From NCBI GenBank assembly GCA_910587275.1, contig CAJUMD010000029.1, forward strand, positions 1 to 33,344: DNA of 33,344 nucleotides, in the 5' to 3' direction. The notes beneath the pieces are model-generated. The model saw only the letters and a list, made by a program, of their open reading frames with translations. It was not told the DNA's origin and did no database searches. Below, piece after piece: positions 1 to 7,700 of the stretch (position 1 is its first letter; every line of letters begins with the position of its first letter). A program made the translations under genes and the position numbers. The stretch comes from an uncultured Kineothrix sp. GTDB lineage: Bacteria; Bacillota; Clostridia; Lachnospirales; Lachnospiraceae.

Positions 1-578
1 TAGATATCGTAAAACTTGTCCAAATATCCCGTATGCACCGTTGTCCACGGAACACCGTTATCCAAAAAAACCCGGTATAACCGTTCCACCGCATCCCGGT
101 ACCTTACGGCACGGCAGACATGGAACACCGTTTCCCTTCCGTCCGCCGTCCCCGCGAAATCCCCTTCCGCTTCAAATTCCGCGCACAGCCCCTCCCCCGC
201 TTCCAAAAACAGGGTCCCGGCATAGAGATATTCCCCCGTGGACAGGGCTTCCGTACATTCCTCCCGCCACAGGTCCGCCGGAACAACCGGAAAAAGGGTT
301 CCGTTCATGGGGTCATAATGTTCCCGCCTGATCACCGTGGATGCTATCCCGTAACGGCTCTCCGGCACTTCCCTCTCCCGGTAAATCCGCTGTTCCAGCT
401 CCCGGTAACACTGTTCCGTGCGGGCTATGATGCCGCCAAGCCCTTCCAAAAGCACCTTTTTCGCAAATCCCCGTTCTCCCAAATCATCAATTTCACGGAG
501 CTGTTCGGCTATGTAACGTTCAAAATCAAAAGGGTATTCCAATACCGGCGGTACCCGGCTTCCCTGCTGTTCCTTCAT
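1..578 (-). CDS. Conserved-looking protein of unknown function, cut by the left edge
   Basis: A reading frame starts at ATG 578, behind a GGAGG ribosome site ending about 7 bases upstream, and stays open to the left edge, giving 192 visible codons. The next codon begins TA, so it could be tyrosine or a stop. The protein starts MKEQQGSRVPPVLEYPFDFE and has a charged, probably helical first 80 residues (IAEQLREIDDLGERGFAKK, then a YRELEQRIYRE stretch), followed by a mixed region with YDPMNGTLFPV. There is no signal peptide or membrane segment, so it is probably cytoplasmic. It is separated from the upstream NTF2-fold gene by an AT-rich 60-base gap. I do not recognise the family; the gene is real on ribosome site and coding pattern, the function unknown. 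Confidence 0.75.
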   Translation of the reverse strand, partial: MKEQQGSRVPPVLEYPFDFERYIAEQLREIDDLGERGFAKKVLLEGLGGIIARTEQCYRELEQRIYREREVPESRYGIASTVIRREHYDPMNGTLFPVVPADLWREECTEALSTGEYLYAGTLFLEAGEGLCAEFEAEGDFAGTADGRETVFHVCRAVRYRDAVERLYRVFLDNGVPWTTVHTGYLDKFYDI

Positions 579-639
579 TTCTTTTCCTCCCTCGTATTTT
601 TAATATATTAAAAAATTAATAAGTTAATATTCTAATCAG

Positions 640-987
640 TTAATAATAAGTAATAATCCCGATATCCCTTCGGATCCCTATCCTTTTTTCCTCCCCATCC
701 CCCGGTTCCCTGGGAGTGAATGTCACAATCCATTCGTAAGTCTCCGCATTCTCCACGACTTCCACGTCATATGCGGGATCCTCCCGTGTTTCCCAGTCTT
801 CATATAAACCGATACTTGCCGCTGCCAGCTTCACCGCGCTCTCTTTCCCATAGGAATCTTTTGTCCGGTCTATGACATCCACATGTACGCGGCCGCATAC
901 CGGCGGATTCATCAGTGTGTAGCTTCCCAAATAAATGTTCATGCATACGGAGACGCCAAGGCAGGCGTATAAAAATTTGGATTTCAT
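640..987 (-). CDS. Membrane-anchored NTF2-fold immunity-like protein, copy 5
   Basis: This 115-residue protein has an N-terminal hydrophobic anchor (residues 4-26) and then an extracytoplasmic domain. It shares with four genes at 2956-4737 the signature PVCG-(K/R)VH, D-RTKD, an alanine-rich helix (SAVKLAAASIG), a YEWIV strand and a final (I/L)RRD-GI strand. That layout matches the NTF2-fold immunity family of polymorphic toxins (PF15631-like), which neutralises a cognate toxin by binding. Family assignment is by pattern, without a profile search. It lies apart from the other four, downstream of a broken gene, behind an AAGGAAG ribosome site. The anchor suggests protection outside the membrane. 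Its target is inferred only from position downstream of the Rhs-JAB toxin. Confidence 0.65.
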   Translation of the reverse strand: MKSKFLYACLGVSVCMNIYLGSYTLMNPPVCGRVHVDVIDRTKDSYGKESAVKLAAASIGLYEDWETREDPAYDVEVVENAETYEWIVTFTPREPGDGEEKRIGIRRDIGIITYY

Positions 988-1102
988 AATATTGGTTCTT
1001 CCTTTCTTTTATTTCAATTATTCATCTTTTACCTTTTTATTTATCTTTTTATTATTCTTTTTATTTTCCCCCCTTTATCATTATCTTTACGCCAAGGACG
1101 GT

Positions 1103-1977
1103 TTATGTTTTCTCCAGCAGATACCATCCCTGGTATATCTTAATGATGACCTCCGTCCTGCTGACCGCCACAATCTCGCCGTCCAAAATACTATTCCCCG
1201 GTTCCCTGATATTTCCTGTAAAAACCTGGATTTCTTCATTGGTAAGTCCTAACTCGTCATGGATTCCTTTTTCATTTTGATAACCATATTTGTCCACGAT
1301 TGCGGAAGTATAACCGCCTGTCCCAAGTCTGTCCGGCAGCACGCCGCTGCCGCCATATATCTCCATTCCGTCCTCACTGATTATTACGGTATCCCCCAAA
1401 TAGCTTTCCGGATAAAAAAAACCTCCGTCTTCTTCCCTGTACCCCGTACCGCCAAACCATCTGTTCCTTCCCCTCCAGCCGTCCTGATAGGACACCAGCC
1501 GTCTCACCTTCCATTCACCGTACAGTTCTTCCTCTCTCATGTCCGTTACCGCTTCCCTGTACCGCTCCATGTAATAAATATCAAACAAATACCAACACAG
1601 CACTTCCCCTTCTTCCGTTACCACAAAAGACATCGAATTCCATTTCCCTGAAAACTTAACCACCGTAACTTTCTGTTCCGCATATTTCCGGTACCACTCC
1701 TCCCCAGCCTGCTTCCATAAGTTCCGCCATTCACGGTTTCCACCTCCACCGTCCGGTACCTGAAAACTGCATCCTCCTGCTTCATATAACTACCAAAACT
1801 TTCAATTATCCTGTTGGGTTCGATTATGATGCTTCTCCCCAAATAATCTTCATAATGATCATATGTCGCTGTAATATACTGGCTTGCCACGTAATCCCTC
1901 ATATACAGGCGGGAATTTCCCGGTGCCGCATAATATTCCATATCCTTTTTCCGACAGATTCCTGCTTTTCCCTTTCC
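1103..1977 (-). pseudogene. Frameshifted two-repeat immunity-like protein (lipocalin-like pattern)
   Basis: Two overlapping minus-strand frames form one broken gene. The upstream frame (to about 1740) reads a repeat with ITATYDHYEDYLGRSIIIEP; the downstream frame (from about 1740 to 1103) reads a second repeat with LYGEWKVRRLV and YLGDTVIISEDG. Past the upstream frame's last sensible codons near 1740, the other frame continues naturally with NREWRNLWKQAGEEWYRKYA and on into the 1663-1103 frame, so a one- or two-base indel in a GGTGGAGGTGG stretch explains the break. The N-terminus is also missing: no anchor or first strand precedes the first repeat. The GEW opening and YLG-xx-I strand recall the repeats of the 455-residue protein at 31113-32480. 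I infer a decayed immunity gene; the lipocalin-like fold is a guess. Confidence 0.5.
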
Positions 1978-2569
1978 TCAATGAAATATCCATATTTTCC
2001 ACATTCACGGATTTATACTTACATTTCAGCTTATCCGTTTCACGGATCTTATTTTTTCTTTTCCCGCCAATGCCCGCATTTATTTGCAAAACAGAGTGTT
2101 CTTTCCCTAATTCCAACATATAATCAAGGCAACTTTTACCTTCCGCATCATACCCGCCATGCGGTTCACAGCATAGCAGGATACCCACTTTCCACCTTTC
2201 CTTCAACATTAGTTTTACTGCCTGAATATTATTTTCCCTATGCCCAATTACAACCAAGTCGTTTTTGATGTGGAATAGTTCTGTCACATATGTCACCCAT
2301 TCCAATACGCCATCCTCATAATTTGTAAAATCTTCCTTTCCGCATGCGCCAAGCATGTCCATTCTAATTACCAAATATCCATACCACGCAAGACCATCCG
2401 CAAGTTCGTTGTAAGGTGCAAAATTATGTAACCAGCCAATCGCATCGTATCGCCCCGAACCATTGATGCAATTGCCGTTATAATCCACCTGATAGAGGGC
2501 AAACGGCTTTTGGGGAAGTATGAGTATTACTTTATCTTTTATGTTTCCTTCCTTGGGCAGTGTAACCAT
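1859..2569 (-). CDS. Alpha/beta-hydrolase-like domain, separated from its membrane part by a frameshift
   Basis: This frame carries an alpha/beta-hydrolase pattern: a first strand (KVILILPQKPF), a GRYDAIGWLHN loop, LADGLAWYGYLVIRMDMLG (the usual GY-V-R-D-xxG strand) and a nucleophile-elbow position reading VVIGHRENN. The elbow normally reads GHSxGG, so the catalytic serine is replaced by arginine and hydrolase activity is doubtful. The ATG at 2569 lacks a ribosome site; the frame is open upstream to 2607 and joins the membrane protein at 2589-2891 if one A is removed from an A8 run. The C-terminus is also suspect: near 1990 another frame reads a more natural YFIEEREKQESVGKRIW, suggesting a second lesion. 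Best read as part of a damaged membrane-anchored hydrolase relative. Confidence 0.55.
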   Translation of the reverse strand: MVTLPKEGNIKDKVILILPQKPFALYQVDYNGNCINGSGRYDAIGWLHNFAPYNELADGLAWYGYLVIRMDMLGACGKEDFTNYEDGVLEWVTYVTELFHIKNDLVVIGHRENNIQAVKLMLKERWKVGILLCCEPHGGYDAEGKSCLDYMLELGKEHSVLQINAGIGGKRKNKIRETDKLKCKYKSVNVENMDISLRKGKSRNLSEKGYGILCGTGKFPPVYEGLRGKPVYYSDI

Positions 2570-2588
2570 GCACCGATGGAAAAGATTA

Positions 2589-2891
2589 TCAGGATTTCCG
2601 TATTTTTTTTATTACATCATCGGAATACCGCATTTTTGATTCTATGCCCATAAACAGTTTTGTTTCTTTGTTAATGCGGATTATGCTTATCAATCCCAAA
2701 TAAAATACCGGAAGTATCAATAACAGGTACAGGGCAAACCAATTTCCAGGACAGATCAAACAAATGATTACTGCAATTATGGAAACCGCAATGCCGATTA
2801 ATGCCTTTATCCTTATATCAGCATTCATCAAGCAGATAATAAAAACATGCATGATTAAAACAGATATCCACATAATAAGCACCGTTGCCAC
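2589..2891 (-). CDS. Small multi-pass membrane protein, N-terminal half of a split membrane/hydrolase gene
   Basis: The gene starts with GTG at 2891, preceded by GGAGG at a spacing of 6, and encodes 100 residues. It has about three hydrophobic segments (roughly residues 3-22, 28-47 and 50-70) and a charged tail ending MRYSDDVIKKIRKS. The last codons lie in an A8 homopolymer; reading A7 would instead give MRYSDDVIKKYGNPDNLF and run straight into the hydrolase frame at 2569. I therefore consider it the membrane-anchoring half of one longer ancestral gene. As it stands, a short membrane protein would be made. It follows the NTF2 gene ending at 2956 by 64 bases. Confidence 0.6.
   Translation of the reverse strand: MATVLIMWISVLIMHVFIICLMNADIRIKALIGIAVSIIAVIICLICPGNWFALYLLLILPVFYLGLISIIRINKETKLFMGIESKMRYSDDVIKKIRKS
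2603..2610 (-). other. A8 homopolymer at the gene break (frameshift site)
   Basis: Eight consecutive A residues on the coding strand sit exactly where the membrane frame must change to the hydrolase frame. Removal of one A fuses the two frames without any intervening stop. Runs of this kind are prone to replication slippage and to transcriptional slippage; which applies, or whether it is a fixed mutation, cannot be told from one sequence. Confidence 0.6.
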
Positions 2892-2955
2892 TTGCCACCT
2901 CCAGTCCGAAACCTGCCACCGGCGATTCCCTGAGCCGCTAATATCCCCTTACCCC

Positions 2956-3312
2956 TTAGCGGTGATAATTACTCACAATTCCGTAATCCCTCCTCAACCA
3001 TACCACATGCTCCCCGTCCAAAAATATGCCTATGTCTTCCTCCCTGATCCGGACGAAAACAATCCATTCATAACTCGGTTCATTGAAGAAAACACGGTAT
3101 TCATACGGATAATCGTTAATCAGTCTTTTACCTAATTTTGTTCTCACCAACAGTACTGCCGTTTCCGCATCCGGCACCACATCCCTCGTCCAATCTATTT
3201 CATCCCTATGTACGTGCCCGCACACGGGCTCCCGTATTAACAGGTGGAAGCCCAGCGCCATGCTAAAAAAAGCGGACAATACAATACAAACACATAATAT
3301 TTTTCTTTCCAC
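2956..3312 (-). CDS. Membrane-anchored NTF2-fold immunity-like protein, copy 4
   Basis: I choose the GTG at 3312 because an AGGAGG site lies 8 bases upstream; a GTG at 3318 would be too close to it. The roughly 118-residue protein has a hydrophobic N-terminal anchor (LCVCIVLSAFFSMALG), then PVCGHVH, D-WTRDV, a helix TAVLLVRTKLGK, the strand FNEPSYEWIVFV and a terminal VVWLRRDYGI. It is closest to the copy at 4381-4737, with which it shares FFNEPSYEWIVF. This is the NTF2-fold immunity pattern (PF15631-like), anchored so that the domain faces outside. It is part of a four-gene run directly behind the Rhs-JAB toxin gene, which makes an immunity role likely but not proven. Confidence 0.7.
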   Translation of the reverse strand: MERKILCVCIVLSAFFSMALGFHLLIREPVCGHVHRDEIDWTRDVVPDAETAVLLVRTKLGKRLINDYPYEYRVFFNEPSYEWIVFVRIREEDIGIFLDGEHVVWLRRDYGIVSNYHR

Positions 3313-3339
3313 AAACACCCCCTCCTTTCCAATCCGCCA

Positions 3340-3741
3340 TTACCACTTCATCCAACCATAAAACTCTATGCTACCGTTGTCCCTTCTCACTCCTACGACC
3401 ACCCTATCCCATAAGGGATCATCCAAGGAAAATATGACAAGCCACTCATTGGTCGGATAATTATACACAACCTCCACACTTTCTTCCAAAGTTCCCTGCA
3501 AATTGCCATAACCAAGTACTACAACTGCCGCCAATCTGACCGCCATTTCCTCATCATAATATTCTTTGTCGCGTTCCAAAGGTTCTGTCATATAAGCATC
3601 CAGTTCCCTGTATGGTCCGCATTTTACGGCACAGACGCCAAAAAGGCCGCTTAAAATTGTGATGGTTCCTGCAAAGACATAAAGCAAATTAATTTTCATC
3701 TTCTTTGCCACCCAGCCATTTCCCCGCTTCAATCCAAACAT
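3340..3741 (-). CDS. Membrane-anchored NTF2-fold immunity-like protein, copy 3
   Basis: The ATG at 3741 follows an AAAGGA ribosome site; a second ATG at 3699 has none. The 133-residue product has a short basic N-terminus, a membrane segment (about residues 17-38) and an external domain with YRELDAYM, EEMAVRLAAVV, VVYNYPTNEWLVIF and VGVRRDNGS. It is closest to the copy at 3893-4255 (shared DAYM, EEMAVRLAAV, NYPTNEWLVI), so these two form a subgroup apart from the PVCG subgroup. The family is NTF2-fold immunity by pattern. The two subgroups may recognise different toxins. Confidence 0.7.
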   Translation of the reverse strand: MFGLKRGNGWVAKKMKINLLYVFAGTITILSGLFGVCAVKCGPYRELDAYMTEPLERDKEYYDEEMAVRLAAVVVLGYGNLQGTLEESVEVVYNYPTNEWLVIFSLDDPLWDRVVVGVRRDNGSIEFYGWMKW

Positions 3742-3776
3742 TTACATATCCTTTCTTGTTTGCTTTGGTTAAACCT

Positions 3777-3818
3777 GTCCCTTCTCACCCCTGCCATCAG
3801 CTTGTCTCGTCGAGGATT
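3777..3818 (-). pseudogene. Fragment of a lost NTF2-fold immunity gene
   Basis: The gap between the two neighbouring NTF2 genes contains a short stretch translating as NPRRDKLMAGVRRD. It matches the C-terminal DPIWDRLMIGVRRD of the gene at 3893-4255, at both the residue and base levels. It has no start, no N-terminal part and runs into unrelated codons, so it looks like the tail of a former extra copy. Confidence 0.55.
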
Positions 3819-3892
3819 TTTCAGTGCAAAAATATTTTTCCATTTGCTTACGTTCCGCCACTAACACTGAAACTCAGAACACATATCCAGTT

Positions 3893-4255
3893 TTAATTTA
3901 CTACTTCATACCCATAATTTTCTATACTCCCCGTATCCCTTCTCACCCCTATCATCAGCCTGTCCCATATGGGATCACTTAGCCAATAAATAACAAGCCA
4001 CTCATTGGTCGGGTAATTAAACACGACCTCCACGCTTTCCTCGAAAGTCCCCCGCAGTTTCCTTTCATCAGGTCCCAAAACTGCCGCCAGCCTGACTGCC
4101 ATTTCCTCATTATAATAATCCTGCTCTCGTCCTATGGCATACGCCATATAGGCATCCATTTTACGGTATGATCCATTTCTTACGGAATAAATGCCCAAAA
4201 CGATGCTTAAAAATGTGCCGCCCCCTAAATACACATAAGAATAAATTTTTTTCAT
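3893..4255 (-). CDS. Membrane-anchored NTF2-fold immunity-like protein, copy 2
   Basis: ATG 4255 is preferred over ATG 4261, since AAGGAG ends only one base before the latter and seven before the former. The roughly 120-residue protein has an N-terminal membrane segment (YVYLGGGTFLSIVLGIY), YRKMDAYM, EEMAVRLAAVLG, the strand VVFNYPTNEWLVIYW and IGVRRDTGS near the end. It pairs with the copy at 3340-3741. The NTF2-fold immunity assignment is by pattern. The 120-base gap upstream shows no gene and no convincing promoter. Confidence 0.7.
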   Translation of the reverse strand: MKKIYSYVYLGGGTFLSIVLGIYSVRNGSYRKMDAYMAYAIGREQDYYNEEMAVRLAAVLGPDERKLRGTFEESVEVVFNYPTNEWLVIYWLSDPIWDRLMIGVRRDTGSIENYGYEVVN

Positions 4256-4380
4256 GATCATGCTCCTTATTTGTTACTTACTTTTATCTTGAGACCAAAA
4301 TAATATTTACAATGTATCCCATAATATTTTAATCGCTTAAATATCAGCATTGTCGGGCTATACATTCCTTCCCACATATA

Positions 4381-4737
4381 TCAGCGACAGAAATTATTTA
4401 AGATTCCATTGTCCCGTCTCAGCCATACTACACATTCTCCATCCACATAAAACCTGTCTTCTGCCCTGTATCGAAAGAAAACAATCCATTCATAACTCGG
4501 CTCGTTAAAAAAAACAAAGTAAACATATGGATAGTCCTCCCCAATCCATTTTCCGTCCAACCGCTCCTTTGCCAGCAGTATTGCCGTTTTCCCATCCGGT
4601 ATCACATCCTTTGTCCTGTCTATATCTTCCCAATGCTTATGTTCACATACCGGCTGACGCTTCAACAGATGTATTGACAATGCCATATTTATCAAGAAAG
4701 ACAATGTAAAGCATACATATAAAAATTTATTTTTCAT
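4381..4737 (-). CDS. Membrane-anchored NTF2-fold immunity-like protein, copy 1 (nearest to Rhs-JAB)
   Basis: The ATG at 4737 follows an AAGGGGTGG purine-rich site; a GTG at 4746 is possible. The product (about 118 residues) has an anchor (FLYVCFTLSFLINMALS), PVCEHKH, EDIDRTKDVI, TAILLAKERLDG, FFNEPSYEWIVFF and VVWLRRDNGIL. It begins only 34 bases after the Rhs-JAB stop codon, the position where the cognate immunity gene of a polymorphic toxin normally sits. I therefore infer that it protects against the DUF4329 toxin. An odd point is the membrane anchor, which would place the domain outside although a JAB-type toxin would be expected to act in the cytoplasm. Confidence 0.7.
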   Translation of the reverse strand: MKNKFLYVCFTLSFLINMALSIHLLKRQPVCEHKHWEDIDRTKDVIPDGKTAILLAKERLDGKWIGEDYPYVYFVFFNEPSYEWIVFFRYRAEDRFYVDGECVVWLRRDNGILNNFCR

Positions 4738-4771
4738 ATATTCCACCCCTTTTGGCTGCCATATCTAATAC

Positions 4772-7700
4772 TTACTTATCAGAAGTACAAGTTGCAGTTT
4801 CCGAATCTTTCGGATAACAATTTTCACATTCTTTTTTATGATTTTCCTCACGCAAAGGATGATTTTTATCATGGGGCAATTTCCATTCATTTACTAATTT
4901 TTTATGCTGATTAAGAACTGATTTTTCATTTGGATCAAAACTGCGCAGTGTTCCTATTGGAGTCACAACATAAATGGGCAATCTTGAAAATTCTTTTGAC
5001 CAGTCTTCATCAATATCTGAAGGAATATCCGTATCTTTTATAAGATATTTACCAGTTTCTATTGATTCTTTTGATTGTTTATATGCCCCGTGAGTATGAA
5101 TACCAGCCACCGGCCATACTTTACCCATCCATGCATCCTTCTTTTCCGGCAATTCCGCTTTGTTATAAGGATCCATTTCCACACGATCATCAAAATTATT
5201 TGTATGCGGTTCCGTATAGGAGTAATATCTCTTTTTTTCAGTACCAAAAGGTATAAAACCAAATATCTTTTTTTCTACTTCAACTTCCCACGCATATATA
5301 TAAGCGCCATACTCAATATCCTTTTCAATGGATTCAGCATTCATTGTTTCCGCGAAATCTTTTGCCGCATCATCCATGGACTTAAACGTATCCCCGGCTT
5401 CACCTCCCAACAAATCCACGTACCTGACAGGATTATTCATACAGTAAGCATAAACATTTGTACTCTGCCTTACCGCATCCATGTTTGGCACAAAACCACC
5501 GGCAGGAATATCCCCGTAAATACTGTTATCCGCATTCCAATGGGTATCCCTTGCCATGAACCTGCCTCTGCCTGCGTCATACTCCCTTGCCTGTGCAAAA
5601 TAAGTTCCACTGTCACCGTCATAACGGTAGCCCGTGTAACCAAACGGCTGTTCTTCCCCCTGTTTGGCATATGGTGTTCCAAAACTGTCTGCACCATGCA
5701 TATCATGCAGGTCATTCCCAAATTCATCATAACCGTATGCACTGCCCCTGCCTGTCGCATATAACACACGCAAAGGGCTGCCTAATTCATCATTCATGTA
5801 ATATCTCGGACTTTTCCCCGTATCTTCCACTGCAGCAGGAGAGAGATCCCAATAAATGTTCTGTCTTTCCTCCCCCCTTTGAAATTCCAGCAGTCGGCCC
5901 CCCGGCGCCATTAAATCCAAAAAGTATGTTTCCTTTCTATCACCGGATACCTTCGCTGTACGATATCCCAATCCATTGTAACAATACAATGACTGCATTC
6001 CCCTGCTGTCCCGGAACTCAGACAACCTGTTCCCTGCGTTATATACATACCTGCGGGACTGAGTTTCCCCGGTGCATTCCGATATTAAATTTCCCCGTAA
6101 ATCATAGGCATAGGTTTTTATCATGTCTGCTTCTCTTTGGATGCCGCCACTCCAAGTACATGCCACATCCCCCTCCCATATTTCCTCCCCCGCAAGCTGG
6201 TTCAGCATATTGTACGTATAAATATATGTCCTTCCTGCACTATAATCCATCATTCCCGTACGGTTCCCGAAGGAATCATAAATATACTTCCTGATAGGCT
6301 TTCCGTCTTTTTCCACGTCCGTCAGGCGGTTTAACGGATCATAGAGGAACCCGTATGTCCCGTTTTCCCCCGGCAGTCCCTTCCTTTCCTTTTTGATGCC
6401 GGTTTTGTTTCCCACCGCATCATATTCATAACGGTAACGGTCAAGGATATCCCTCCCGTCCCTGTGTATGAGTTCTTCCGGCAGCCCGACGGCATTGTAC
6501 TGCCAAACGGTACACAACCCACCCGCATTTTTTTCCGACAGGCGTCCTTCCCCGTCATAGCGGTACGTGATGCATAAATCTGTCTTTCCTCTTTCCTCCC
6601 TTACCAGCTTTTCCAAACGGAGTTGTCCATCATAACCGTACCGGATTTTTTTCCCGTCCGGATAAGTCATGCTTTTCTTTTCTCCCATTGCACCCCATTC
6701 ATATTCCACTGTTTTTCCTGTATGGTCCGTAACCCGTACGGGTCTTCCCTGGCGGTTCCGTTCTATCTTGGTCTCCCCGTTCCAGTCCCTTACCAGTGCA
6801 ATCTGTCCCAAGGGCGTATATTCCAGCTCCACCCGGCTTCCGTCCCCGTAAACAATGCCGCCAAGATGCCCATCCGGCCTGTAATCATACTCCGTCCGGT
6901 TGCCAACAGGATCCACAGTCTGTATGACACGGTCCAAAACATCATAAACATGAGAAACCTCCGCCGTTACCTTTCCTCCGTCCAATACCCTGCCATGCAG
7001 CACATTTCCCACAGGATCGTATTCATAAATGCAGGAAAAAGAGGATTCCGCTTCTTCCCCCGTTTTCCGTAATTCCGTTTTCACCATATGTCCATTCCTG
7101 TCATATGTATATGTGGTCACAGCCCCCGAAGGGGATATCTCCTCCGCCAAATTTCCCATCAGATCATACCGGCGCAGTGTAATCCCGTCTTCCTTATCCG
7201 TGATTTTTCCCGGTCTGTTCATACAATCATATTCCACCGTAACCCCATTACCGTCAAAATCGCGGATACACACCGGTTCCCCGCTCTCATTATAAGTGTA
7301 AGTCCTTGTATTTCCTTCCGGATTGATTACCGCCGTTACACGGCTTTCAGCATCATATTCATAACAGACGGCATTTCCTTCCGCATCGGCGGACATGACC
7401 AGCCGGTTCAGGATATCGTAGGTATAGGCTGTTGCTACCCCATTGGAATCCGTGGTGCCGATTATATTTCCCCTGTCATCATACCGGACATACAAAAGAC
7501 TTCCGTCCTCTCTCTCCAACTGCTCCGGCAGTCCTTTCCCATTGTAAACAATCCTGCGGCTGCGTCCAAGCGCATCCGTACTTTTTACCAGTCTTCCCTC
7601 CTCATCATATGCATTCCTGCTTATTATCTTGCCGCATTCCTTCACAGTAAGCAGCCGGTTTCCGCTGTCATAAGTGTATTCCGTCACCTGCCCCAAAGCA

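Noticed and set aside
579..639. AT-rich gap before the left-edge gene, checked for a promoter
   Set aside because: Many AT boxes but no convincing -35/-10 pair with correct spacing; only the GGAGG ribosome site is clear.
988..1102. Pyrimidine-rich 115-base gap, checked for a terminator or small RNA
   Set aside because: On the minus strand it is a run of A/G-rich sequence without a stable inverted repeat followed by T residues; I see nothing in it.
4262..4380. Possible promoter in the 120-base gap upstream of the second NTF2 gene
   Set aside because: A TTGTAA box has no acceptable -10 element at 16-18 bases; AT-rich sequence alone is not enough.
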